Assembly: GCF_003151255.1 (NCBI RefSeq) | Contig: NZ_CP029481.1 | Span: 3,224,001 to 3,288,000, forward strand | Reading direction: 5' to 3' | Length of the DNA stretch: 64,000 nucleotides | Source of the DNA: Microvirga sp. 17 mud 1-3 | Lineage (GTDB): Bacteria; Pseudomonadota; Alphaproteobacteria; Rhizobiales; Beijerinckiaceae | Part shown: piece by piece, positions 17,795 to 27,524 of the stretch | Numbering within the stretch: the first letter of the stretch is position 1 | How the letters are laid out: the number at the start of each line of letters is the position of its first letter | Notes under the pieces: model-generated | What the model was told of the DNA's origin: nothing | Database searches by the model: none | The model's input: the letters and a program-made list of their open reading frames with translations, nothing else | Translations under genes and position numbers: made by a program

Positions 17795-18625
17795 TTAGTC
17801 TACGCCCGTCAGCCGAACGAGGCGCTCTCTCAAGCCCGGCGTACAGCCGAGCACGGCGTTGCCGTCGCGCAGGCCGTCATTGGCCAGGAAATCGTTCACC
17901 CAGCCTCTGGCCTCCTCGATGAGAAGCAGGCCAGCCAGCGCGTCCCAGGAATTCATGTGCAGTTCGCAATAGCCGTCCAGACGCCCGGCCGACACATAGG
18001 CCAGAGCCAGGGCCCCCGACCCACCCCGGCGAACGCCTGCTCCGTCGTCAAGCAGACGGCCGATCAGGTCCACGTACTGGCTGAACGGCAGCCGGTTCGA
18101 CCATCCTGCCTCGATGGTCGAGGAGTTGATCTCGTCCAGCCCGCTGACCCGGATGGGTTCCCCGTTGAGCGTCGCCCCCCTGCCCCGCTCTGCGACGAAC
18201 AGCTCGTCGGCCATCGGATCATAGATGATGCCGATCTGCGTCCGTCCGTCACGCACATAGGCGAGCGAGATGCAGAATTGTGGGATGCCGCGCACGAAAT
18301 TGGCCGTGCCGTCGATGGGATCGACGACCCAGACATTGTCGTCGAAAGAGCCGCCGCCCTCCTCGCCGAAGAACGAATCCTCGGGAAAGCTCTCCAGCAG
18401 CCTGGTGCGCAGCAGGCCTTCCACCTCGGCATCGACCGCCGAGAGATAATCCTGGTGGCCCTTGAGGTTGATGTTGGAAAGGCCCGGTCGCCCGTTGAAG
18501 CGCCTGCGCGCCAGGAAGCCCGCCTCGCGAGCCGCCGCGCAGGCCACGGGCAACCGCAGGCTGGCGCTCGCCGGAAGAGCATGAATGGCCGGCTCGACAG
18601 CCTTGGCCGTAGTGTTCGCCAACAT
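17795..18625 (-). CDS. Inositol monophosphatase family protein (operon 2)
   Basis: A 276-residue phosphatase of the IMPase superfamily with GEEGG (E88, E89), VDPIDGTANF (D102, D105) and the C-terminal MNSWDALAG metal motif. It is only moderately similar to the operon 1 homologue (the K-S and N-terminal regions differ), so the two are old paralogues rather than a recent duplication. It is the last gene of the second transporter operon, 15 bases after the CX5R phosphatase gene. The ATG at 18625 follows AGGAATTTCACC. Confidence 0.92.
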   Translation of the reverse strand: MLANTTAKAVEPAIHALPASASLRLPVACAAAREAGFLARRRFNGRPGLSNINLKGHQDYLSAVDAEVEGLLRTRLLESFPEDSFFGEEGGGSFDDNVWVVDPIDGTANFVRGIPQFCISLAYVRDGRTQIGIIYDPMADELFVAERGRGATLNGEPIRVSGLDEINSSTIEAGWSNRLPFSQYVDLIGRLLDDGAGVRRGGSGALALAYVSAGRLDGYCELHMNSWDALAGLLLIEEARGWVNDFLANDGLRDGNAVLGCTPGLRERLVRLTGVD

Positions 18626-18640
18626 GGTGAAATTCCTGTT

Positions 18641-19264
18641 TTATGAATGTGAGGCCGCGCGCTTCGGCGCCGAGTGCTTTTCCTGCTCGATCCGGTGGAT
18701 CCACGATGCCGCGTGGCGGGCGGCTTCGGTGAGCATCGGCTTGGGCGTCTCCATCCACTCGCTGGGATGAAGCTCGCGGGCGGCCCGGAGATGTGCGATC
18801 GCCGCGTCGAGGGTGGGAAAGCGGTCCGGCATCTGGATATGGATGTAGAGCGCCGCCAGAATGACCGAGCGGCTGCGGCCGCCCCGGCAATGGAGCAATA
18901 CGTTGCCCCGGCGGCGATGCGGATAGGTGCTTCGGTCCGGCAATTGCTGGTGCAGGGCGCCGTCCAGCAGGTAATATCCAGCAAGGAGCATCGTATCCGG
19001 ATTGCCGTCATCGTCGATGAGACCGAGCTTGTAGTTGCGGATCGGCCCGTGGGGCGACGTGGTTTCGGAGGATTCCGCCCCCGCCAGATAGTCGATGTCC
19101 AGGTTGACGGCGCAGTTGACCACGATGGCTACGTCGTTGCGCTCCAGGAGCGCCTTGTCGGCCGCGGCCGCGGCGCCGCCCACGAAAAGCTTGATCCCGA
19201 AGGGCGGCAGGTCATCCACGATGAGGCTCATCGGCGGACGGTTGAACTTGAACGGATTCGTCAT
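18641..19264 (-). CDS. Dual-specificity/tyrosine phosphatase-like protein
   Basis: A 207-residue protein with the cysteine-phosphatase loop HCRGGRSRS, giving nucleophile C126 and arginine R132 (CX5R), followed by Ser as in dual-specificity enzymes. D84-D86 (LIDDDGN) could supply the general acid. The N-terminal half (FGIKLFVGG, VVNCAVNLD) matches the DSP fold. Such proteins in bacteria include phosphatases for phosphoinositides and sugar phosphates as well as proteins. Its place between an ABC ATPase gene and an IMPase gene suggests a small-molecule phosphate substrate, which is inference. Confidence 0.85.
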   Translation of the reverse strand: MTNPFKFNRPPMSLIVDDLPPFGIKLFVGGAAAAADKALLERNDVAIVVNCAVNLDIDYLAGAESSETTSPHGPIRNYKLGLIDDDGNPDTMLLAGYYLLDGALHQQLPDRSTYPHRRRGNVLLHCRGGRSRSVILAALYIHIQMPDRFPTLDAAIAHLRAARELHPSEWMETPKPMLTEAARHAASWIHRIEQEKHSAPKRAASHS

Positions 19265-19359
19265 GGAATGTCGTGTTCCTCGATCTTCAGAAAAAATGCT
19301 GGCTCAATGCGCTTCGGCCGAAAGACGTCGCGCCTTTCCGACGTGATCCGAGCCGGCCG

Positions 19360-20487
19360 TCATGCGGCATGGGACGCCTGCAGGGCAGGTTTTGCGGCTG
19401 GAATGCGGGTGCCGCTCCGCTTGTCGAAGAAGGAGAGCCTGTCGGCCGGAAAGTCGATCCAGATATTCTTCTTCGGAAGAGCGGTCTCGAAGCGTGGAAT
19501 GAGCGCCGTGATCCGATGCGCCCCAACCAGGAGCGAGATGATCGTCTGCGAGCCCGTGGGCTGGACGATATCGACCTCCGCCGCAAGGCTCGCCGGGCCC
19601 GCCTTCTCGGCGATGACGATGTTTTCCGGACGGATCGCGAAGGTCACGGGCCCGTCGGCGCTCTGCAGGCCGGCCGGGACGGGAATGTCGGTCTCGCCGA
19701 AGCGCACGACCCGCTCGCCCCCGGCCGTGCTCAAGGTTCCGTCGAGCAGGTTGATCCGCGGATCGCCGATGAACTCCGCGACGAAGAGGTTCGCCGGATC
19801 GTGATAGATCTCGTAGGGCGTGCCCTGCTGCTGGATGACGCCGTCCTTCATCACTACGATGATGTCGGACATGGTCAGCGCCTCGACCTGATCGTGCGTG
19901 ACATAGACGGTCGTCGCCTGAAGCTCCCGGTGCAGGCGCTTGAGCTCCGTGCGCATCTCGGTCCTGAGCTTGGCGTCGAGGTTCGACAAAGGCTCGTCCA
20001 TGAGGAGAATCGCGTTGCGTGCCGCGATGAGGCGGGCGACGGCGACGCGCTGCTGCTGCCCTCCGGACAGCTCGGACGGATAGCGGTCCTCGAGCCCGGT
20101 GAGCTGGACCTTCGCCAGCGCTTCCGCAAGACGCTCCTTTACCACCTGCGGAGGCTGCTTCGCCTCCGAGAGCGCCAGGGTGATGTTCCGGTCCACCTTC
20201 ATGTTTGGCCAAAGGGCATAGCTCTGGAAGATGAAGCCGAGCCCGCGCCGCTCGGGCGGAACGAAGGTGCCGGTCCGGCTGGAATAGACGGTCTTTCCGC
20301 CGAGAAGGACCTCGCCCGTCGTCGCCTGCTCGAGGCCGGCGATGACGCGCAAGGTCGTGGTTTTGCCGCAGCCCGACGGCCCGAGCAGGGTCACGAAGCT
20401 GCCCTTCGGGATGTCGAGATCGAGGCCCGGAATGGCCAGATGGCTTCCGTACGACTTCGTGATGTTGCTGAGGACGATTTCAGACAT
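19360..20487 (-). CDS. ABC transporter ATP-binding protein (operon 2)
   Basis: A 375-residue MalK/FbpC-type ATPase with Walker A GPSGCGKTTTLR, Q-loop FQSYALWP, signature LSGGQQQRVAVAR, Walker B LLMDEPLSNLD and H-loop VTHDQVEALT, then a TOBE domain. The ATG at 20487 follows GAGAG at good spacing; a GTG two codons upstream is also possible. It is clearly paralogous to the operon 1 ATPase. A small hairpin separates it from the binding-protein gene upstream. Confidence 0.95.
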   Translation of the reverse strand: MSEIVLSNITKSYGSHLAIPGLDLDIPKGSFVTLLGPSGCGKTTTLRVIAGLEQATTGEVLLGGKTVYSSRTGTFVPPERRGLGFIFQSYALWPNMKVDRNITLALSEAKQPPQVVKERLAEALAKVQLTGLEDRYPSELSGGQQQRVAVARLIAARNAILLMDEPLSNLDAKLRTEMRTELKRLHRELQATTVYVTHDQVEALTMSDIIVVMKDGVIQQQGTPYEIYHDPANLFVAEFIGDPRINLLDGTLSTAGGERVVRFGETDIPVPAGLQSADGPVTFAIRPENIVIAEKAGPASLAAEVDIVQPTGSQTIISLLVGAHRITALIPRFETALPKKNIWIDFPADRLSFFDKRSGTRIPAAKPALQASHAA

Positions 20488-20505
20488 GGGCACTCTCTCG
20501 CTAGG

Positions 20506-20519
20506 AAGCCGTTCGGCTT
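20506..20519 (-). other. Small intercistronic hairpin
   Basis: AAGCCG and CGGCTT form a six-base stem with a two-base loop in the 35-base gap between the binding-protein gene and the ATPase gene. It may protect the upstream mRNA or attenuate transcription, giving more binding protein than ATPase, as is common in such operons. No T run follows. Confidence 0.35.
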
Positions 20520-20522
20520 ACG

Positions 20523-21761
20523 TTATCGGCTCGTCTCGGCCATCCAGAAGTCGCTGATCTTCGCGATGTTGTCCCGCACGAATTCAGGCGACGCGGTGAG
20601 CTTCTTGGCCTTCGGCCACATCTCGCTGTGCGGCGGCGCCGGAACGTCGGTGCGCGGCGAGAAGGTGCCGATCTGGTAGAAGGCTGCCATACCCTGCAGA
20701 AGCTCCAGGGATTTTCCGGACCGGAACGGCGGCTTCAGCTCGGACGAAAGGTTCAGGTCCTTGCTGCCCATCAGGAAGGCCACGAAGAGCTTCGCGGCAT
20801 TCGGATGCGGCGCCTGCCCGGCGATGGTCACGTAGGTCGGGTAGGAGTAGAGGGCCGACGGCTTCAGATCGTACGGGATCGCATTCGCGTAATTGTCGCT
20901 CTGGTTCTTGGTCAGATAGTGGATGACCGAGAAGGCCATCGGCGGCTTGGCCTGCCCGCGCAGGCCGACGGCGGTCGCGATCTTCGAGCTGTTGTCGGAA
21001 ATCACGATGTCGTTGCCGATCAGGCGGTGCAGGAACTCGTAACCGGCATTCTCGACCCCGGACGAGAGCTCGAGCTTCTTGCCGTAATGCTCTTCATAGG
21101 CCTTCTGCATTTCGTCGGAATGCTCGACGATGGCCGCGAGCGTCATAAGCGTGGTGAGAGAGCCGGCCGGCGACTTCATGGAGAAGCGGCCCTTCCATTG
21201 CGGCTCGGTGAGCTCCCAGATGCTCTTGATGGGCGGCTGTGGATAGGCTTCCGAATTGTAGAAGATGCCGTAGGCCTCGATCACGTGCGTCAGCAGGGGC
21301 TCGCGGTGTTCGGCCGGGATCTTGTCCGTCAGGTAGGACGGTACGTAATTGACGATGCGGTGATTGGGCAGGAGATCGAACACCATCTGCTCGGTGCCGC
21401 CCGAATAGACGACGTCCGCCGCATAGACGCCGGCCTGATGCTCGCGCACGACCTTCTCGATGGTCTTCTCCGACCCGAGGTCGTAGGCCTTGACCTTGAT
21501 CTCCGGATAGAACTTCGCGAAGTCCTCGGCCACCTTCATCATGGTGCCGGTCGACGAATAGACGACGACCTCGCCTTCCTTCTTGGCGTTGGCGACGACC
21601 TCGTCCCAGTTCTCGTTCTTCTGATAGGGCCCGAGCTGGCTCTTCTGCAGCCAGGCATCCCATTTGGGATCAGCCTGCTGTGCCAGGGCGGGCGCCGCCA
21701 GGGCGACGGTCAGGGCACCGGCTGCGAGCAGGGCTTTGGCGGTGCGGAATGTCGGTGTCAT
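20523..21761 (-). CDS. ABC transporter substrate-binding protein (AfuA/Fe3+-family, operon 2)
   Basis: A 412-residue periplasmic binding protein starting at the ATG at 21761, which follows the strong site GGAGGAAA; the frame extends ten residues further without support. The signal peptide core is ALLAAGALTVALAAPALA, cleaved before QQ. The WDEVVANAKKEGEVVVYSSTG region and SIWELTEPQWKGR match the same family as the operon 1 protein, but overall similarity is moderate. It probably binds a related, not identical, ligand. Confidence 0.9.
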   Translation of the reverse strand: MTPTFRTAKALLAAGALTVALAAPALAQQADPKWDAWLQKSQLGPYQKNENWDEVVANAKKEGEVVVYSSTGTMMKVAEDFAKFYPEIKVKAYDLGSEKTIEKVVREHQAGVYAADVVYSGGTEQMVFDLLPNHRIVNYVPSYLTDKIPAEHREPLLTHVIEAYGIFYNSEAYPQPPIKSIWELTEPQWKGRFSMKSPAGSLTTLMTLAAIVEHSDEMQKAYEEHYGKKLELSSGVENAGYEFLHRLIGNDIVISDNSSKIATAVGLRGQAKPPMAFSVIHYLTKNQSDNYANAIPYDLKPSALYSYPTYVTIAGQAPHPNAAKLFVAFLMGSKDLNLSSELKPPFRSGKSLELLQGMAAFYQIGTFSPRTDVPAPPHSEMWPKAKKLTASPEFVRDNIAKISDFWMAETSR

Positions 21762-21809
21762 GGTGGGTTTCCTCCGTTCTTTTCCCTTCACGTCGGTTCG
21801 GCAGGACTG

Positions 21810-23645
21810 TCAGGCCGCTCCGACGCGCGCTTTTTTCGACAAGGCGCGGACGACCAGGTTGACCGCGATCACGATGGCGACAAGCAACACGGTTGCGACG
21901 CCCACGAGCTGAGGCATGTCCTGGTTCTGGTAGTTGTAGATGACGCCGGCGAGCACATTGGTCGAAGGCGTGACAAGCAGGATGATGAGCGACAATTCCC
22001 GCATGATGCTGATGAAGCTGAGCAGCATGCCCGAGAGAAGGCCGCCGGCCGCGATGGGAACGACGATCCGCATCATACGGCGGAGCCAGCCGATGCCCTG
22101 GACGCGCGCAGCCTCCTCCAGGGACTTGTCGATCTGCAGGAGCGCCGCAATGCCCGTGCGCGACGTGAAGGGCAGCGTCTTGACCGAACAGATCAGCACG
22201 AGCAGCGCGAAGGTGCCGTAAAGCGCCGGAATGGGCCCGAACGGGCGGGCGAACATGCCGATATAGATCGCCCCGAAGGCGAGCGCCGGGAAGATGTATG
22301 GCAGGAAGGCCACCAGCTCCAGGGCCCGGGACGTCAGGGAGCCGCGTGTCCTGACCACCACATAGCCGATGAGGAAGCCGAAGATTCCTGTCGTCATGGC
22401 CGTGAGGAACGACAGCTTGAGGCTGTTCCAGGTCGCGTCGATGATGTTCCCGTTGTCGACCAGAGCCGCCTGCAGCTGGTCGATCCCCTCGCCTCCTCCG
22501 CCGATCCAGTAATGCAGGGTCAGGTTGCTGAGGCTGTAATTGCCGGCCGTCTTGATGAGCGATTGCAGGACCAGGAGGACGAGCGGGAATGCGACCGCCG
22601 CGATCATAAGCAGCATGATGAGGCCGAAGAGCGGCCAGCGCCAGGGACCGAGATCGATCTCCTTGCTGCGGAAGCCTTTGCCCGAGAGCGTCACGAAGCT
22701 CTTCCGAACGCCGATGAGCCGCTGGTTGATGAAAATGAAGAGGCACGCCAGGACCACGAGAACGAGCGCCAGCAGAAAGCCGTCGCCGGCATTGCGCGTT
22801 CCCATGGCGGCGTAGATCTGCGTCGGCAGCACATAGTAGCGCACGGGCATTCCGAGAACCGCGGGCGTACCGAACGATCCGACCACGCGGATGAAGGTCA
22901 TCACCACGGCAGAGCCGATGGCCGGCAGGAGCAGGGGCGCGGTGATCCAGAGAAGCTGCTTGATGCGCGAGAGACCCGCCATCGCGCCCGCCTCTTCGAG
23001 CTGGCTGTCGACGCTCGTTACAGAGCTCGAGACGGACAGATACGAATAGACGTAATAATGAAGCGACAGGCAGATGATGATCGGCAGCGGCCCATAGGCG
23101 ATCCAGTCCGGCGGCTGGACGCCGAAGAAATACGCGAAGGCGCCGGATGCGCCACCGATGCGGTCGTTCTTGAAGAACGTGATCCACGCAAGAGCCATCA
23201 CCCAGGACGGCAGCATGTAGGGGATCATCACCAGCGTGTGCAGGAAATTCCGGAACGGGATATTCGTGCGCACGATCAGCCATGCGAGGCTTGCACCGAG
23301 CGTTAGGCAGATGGCCGTGGCCGCAAAGGCCGTCACCAGCGAATTGAGGAAGGGCTTGTAGAAGATCGCCCAGGACAGGCGCCCGGCAAAGACGCGCTCG
23401 TAATGGAAAAGCGTGAACTCGCCCGGCTGCGCCTTAGGCAGGTAGGCGCGGTCGTAAGGTTGGACCGTAAGGGTCTCGCGGATCAACTCGAACAGGGGCA
23501 CGAGGACCAGCGCGCCGAGGATCAGAGCAAGCAGCATGCCGAGGAGGCGTTCGGGCTGGGTCAGGAAATGCCAGAGGCGGCTCAGGAGAGCTCTCGCGGG
23601 AGAAACACTCGATGGAATCTGCGCAGGCGCCGCCGAACTCGTCAT
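21810..23645 (-). CDS. ABC transporter permease with two fused permease domains (operon 2)
   Basis: A 611-residue membrane protein with two permease domains and about 12 membrane segments. EAA-type loops are seen as DSQLEEAGAMAGLSRIKQ in the first half and KSLEEAARVQGIGWLRRM in the second. I chose the ATG at 23645 because GGAAGGA precedes it; the frame continues to 23696 with a basic, unlikely N-terminus. It is the first gene of operon 2 (permease, binding protein, ATPase, CX5R phosphatase, IMPase), with an operator candidate 174 bases upstream. Gene order differs from operon 1. Confidence 0.93.
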   Translation of the reverse strand: MTSSAAPAQIPSSVSPARALLSRLWHFLTQPERLLGMLLALILGALVLVPLFELIRETLTVQPYDRAYLPKAQPGEFTLFHYERVFAGRLSWAIFYKPFLNSLVTAFAATAICLTLGASLAWLIVRTNIPFRNFLHTLVMIPYMLPSWVMALAWITFFKNDRIGGASGAFAYFFGVQPPDWIAYGPLPIIICLSLHYYVYSYLSVSSSVTSVDSQLEEAGAMAGLSRIKQLLWITAPLLLPAIGSAVVMTFIRVVGSFGTPAVLGMPVRYYVLPTQIYAAMGTRNAGDGFLLALVLVVLACLFIFINQRLIGVRKSFVTLSGKGFRSKEIDLGPWRWPLFGLIMLLMIAAVAFPLVLLVLQSLIKTAGNYSLSNLTLHYWIGGGGEGIDQLQAALVDNGNIIDATWNSLKLSFLTAMTTGIFGFLIGYVVVRTRGSLTSRALELVAFLPYIFPALAFGAIYIGMFARPFGPIPALYGTFALLVLICSVKTLPFTSRTGIAALLQIDKSLEEAARVQGIGWLRRMMRIVVPIAAGGLLSGMLLSFISIMRELSLIILLVTPSTNVLAGVIYNYQNQDMPQLVGVATVLLVAIVIAVNLVVRALSKKARVGAA

Positions 23646-23818
23646 TCCGTCACGTCCTTCCAGGAGCCGGAATCCGGCCCGCTCGCGTTTCCTCATGCGA
23701 CTGACTTTTGATCCGCTCTCGCGCGGCCTTGCCGCAGGCGATCAGTTCGCATCTCGTCCACCCTGCATGACCCGCAAAGCCAGGACTTGCGCGGTTGAGT
23801 GCGACGATGAGGTCAGGC

Positions 23819-23834
23819 TTGCACGCGTGTGCAA
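23819..23834. promoter_or_regulatory. LacI-type operator candidate upstream of operon 2
   Basis: TTGCAC-GCGT-GTGCAA is the most symmetrical of the three palindromes, with perfect six-base arms. It lies in the otherwise featureless upstream region of operon 2 and is the site I would expect to bind the LacI-family regulator most tightly. Confidence 0.65.
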
Positions 23835-23980
23835 TTTTGGCAAGTGCCTTTATGAGGGAGGATGTACTCAAGGGATGACTTCAAGCCGGAAATTCACGTG
23901 ATCCTGTCATCTGAACAAGGCTGAGCCCCCGTGCAAGGTCATCCACAGGTCCGGTGCAACAGGCCTTCTGACAGGATCGC

Positions 23981-24031
23981 AAAAAAGAACCGGCTGCCGA
24001 GGCGCGTTGCTCGTGCGCCCCAGCAGCCGGT
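23981..24031 (-). terminator. Rho-independent terminator of the peptide-transporter operon
   Basis: ACCGGCTGC (23989-23997) pairs with GCAGCCGGT (24023-24031), and an inner GGCGC pairs with GCGCC (24001-24005 with 24015-24019). On the minus strand the hairpin is followed by TTC and then six T residues. It begins 20 bases after the stop of the ATPase gene. Confidence 0.88.
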
Positions 24032-24050
24032 CTGAAGATTATTGCTGGCC

Positions 24051-25745
<1,695 letters not shown>

Positions 25746-25746
25746 G

Positions 25747-26562
25747 TCACACTCCTCGCATGCGCGGGTCGAGCTTGTCGCGCAGGGCATCGCCTATGAG
25801 GTTGATGCCAAGAAGCGTCAGCGAAATGCACAGGCCAGGGAAGATGCCGAGCCAGACGGCCTGGGCGATGAAGGCGCGGCTGCTGGCGAGCATATTACCC
25901 CAGGTGGGCGCGGGCGGCGGCACGCCGAGCCCCAGGAAGCTCAGGGCGCTCTCGGACAGGAGCACCCAGCCGAACATGGAGGTGGCGAGCACCGTCAGCG
26001 GCGCGACGCAATTGGGCAGGATGTGCCGCGCCATCGTGAAGGCCTCCGAATTGCCCATCACCCGTGAGGCCTCGACGAATTCCTTCTCGCGCAGGGACAG
26101 CACGGTGCCGCGCACCACGCGCGCCACGGAGGGCGTATAGGCCAGGCCGAGCGCCAGGATGATGCCGTACTTGTTCGCGCCGATGACGGCGAGCAGGCCG
26201 AGCGCCAGAAGGATGCCCGGGAAGGCCAGGAGCGCATCGTTGAAGGCCATGAGGATGCGGTCCGTCCAGCCGCGCACATAGCCCGCGAAGACGCCGAGCG
26301 CCGTGCCGGCCACGACGGCTGCCGTGACCGTGAGGAGGCTGATCCAGACGCTGGTGGCCGCGGCCGCCATGAGACGGCTTAAGACATCGCGGCCGAATTC
26401 GTCGGTGCCGAGCCAGTAGACGGGCCCCGGCGGCTGCAGGCGGGCCGCGAAATTGATCTTGAGCGGATCGAAGGGTGTCCAGAGCGCACCGGAGAGCGCG
26501 CTGAGAATGACGACACCGACGATCGCGCCACCCAGGATCGTGTTGGGAGCTGGTAGTTTCAT
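25747..26562 (-). CDS. Peptide-type ABC transporter permease (DppC-like)
   Basis: A 271-residue inner-membrane permease. It has the DppC hallmarks: an N-terminal membrane segment, LGTDEFGRDVLSRL, and the EAA loop region (EFVEASRVMGNSEAFTMARHIL, split near residues 165-186) followed by LSFLGLGVPPPAPTWG. The ATG overlaps the stop of the DppB-like gene as ATGA. The frame is open far upstream only as an antiphase shadow of that gene. Confidence 0.94.
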   Translation of the reverse strand: MKLPAPNTILGGAIVGVVILSALSGALWTPFDPLKINFAARLQPPGPVYWLGTDEFGRDVLSRLMAAAATSVWISLLTVTAAVVAGTALGVFAGYVRGWTDRILMAFNDALLAFPGILLALGLLAVIGANKYGIILALGLAYTPSVARVVRGTVLSLREKEFVEASRVMGNSEAFTMARHILPNCVAPLTVLATSMFGWVLLSESALSFLGLGVPPPAPTWGNMLASSRAFIAQAVWLGIFPGLCISLTLLGINLIGDALRDKLDPRMRGV

Positions 26563-27503
26563 TCCGCAGTCACCCTCGGGTCGAAGACAGGATAGAGAAG
26601 ATCGACGATCAGATTCACGAGCACATAGACGAACGCTACGAAGAGCAGGCATCCCTGGATGACCGGGTAGTCGCGGGCGAAGATGGAATCGACGAGAAGC
26701 CGCCCGAGGCCAGGGATCGTGAACACCGTCTCGACCACCGCGATGCCGCCGAGCAGGTTGCCGAGGACGAGGCCGATCAGGGTCCAGGTCGGTCCGAAGG
26801 CGTTCTTGAAGGCATGCCGCCACAGCACGGCGCTCTCGGAGAGCCCCTTCGCGCGGGCATGGGTGATGTAGTCGAGCCGCAGCACCTCGAGGGTGCTCGC
26901 CCGCGCCATGCGGATCAGGACGCCCATCTCGTGGAGGAACAGGGTCATGACCGGCATGATGATGTAGAGAAGCGCTGCCGTCGGGTTCTCGGTGAAGGAG
27001 ACATAGCCGACGACGGGCAGCCATTCGAGCTTCAGGCCGAAGAGCAGCAGAAGCAGAAGGCCAAGCCAGAATGTGGGAATGGACAGGAGCAGGGTTGCCG
27101 TACCCACCAACGCCAGGTCGAGGGTGCTGTTCTGCCGCCAGGCCGCGATTACGCCGGCCGGAACCGCGACCGCACTGGCGAACAGAACCGCCACGAGCAC
27201 GATCCTGGCGCTGATCCAGAACCTGTCGAGCACGAGCGGCAGAACCGGCTGGCTTGACGTGATGGAGTTGCCGAGATCGCCCTGCAGGACATTGCCGAAC
27301 CAGATGCCGAACTGAACCAGAAGGCTCTGGTCGAGACCCAGACGCTGCCGCAGGTCGGCGAGACTCGCGGGATCCGCGAGGTCGCCGAGCATAAGGGAGG
27401 CCGGATCCCCCGGAATGAGACGGATCAGGACGAACACCGAAACCGCCATGATGAGCAGGGTCGGGACGGCCATGAGGATCCGTCTGAGTGCGAAGCGCAG
27501 CAT
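26559..27503 (-). CDS. Peptide-type ABC transporter permease (DppB-like)
   Basis: A 314-residue permease with the DppB N-terminus MLRFALRRILMAVPTLL, the IRLIPGDPA segment, and the C-terminal TVFTIPGLGRLLVDSIFARDYP typical of the family (split: about 250-271). It forms the channel with the DppC-like protein. It lies 21 bases after the binding-protein gene. Confidence 0.94.
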   Translation of the reverse strand: MLRFALRRILMAVPTLLIMAVSVFVLIRLIPGDPASLMLGDLADPASLADLRQRLGLDQSLLVQFGIWFGNVLQGDLGNSITSSQPVLPLVLDRFWISARIVLVAVLFASAVAVPAGVIAAWRQNSTLDLALVGTATLLLSIPTFWLGLLLLLLFGLKLEWLPVVGYVSFTENPTAALLYIIMPVMTLFLHEMGVLIRMARASTLEVLRLDYITHARAKGLSESAVLWRHAFKNAFGPTWTLIGLVLGNLLGGIAVVETVFTIPGLGRLLVDSIFARDYPVIQGCLLFVAFVYVLVNLIVDLLYPVFDPRVTAE

Positions 27504-27524
27504 GGTCGTCCCTCCCCGTCTCGA

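Larger units (their letters stand above)
23646..24050. other. 405-base intergenic region
   Basis: From right to left on the minus strand this holds the terminator of the peptide-transporter operon (23981-24031), then about 150 bases with no recognisable gene, the operator candidate (23819-23834) and the 5' leader of operon 2. A short frame that ends just before the permease (23650-23871) has no ribosome site and spans the operator, so I do not treat it as a gene. Confidence 0.5.

Noticed and set aside
13073..23645. Annotation of the two importers as iron(III) transporters
   Set aside because: Binding-protein family names suggest iron, but I see no clear iron-ligand motif and four phosphatase genes accompany the transporters, so I left the substrate open.
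23650..23871. Short frame ending just before the operon 2 permease
   Set aside because: It starts at TTG without a ribosome site and runs through the operator palindrome; I see no support for coding.
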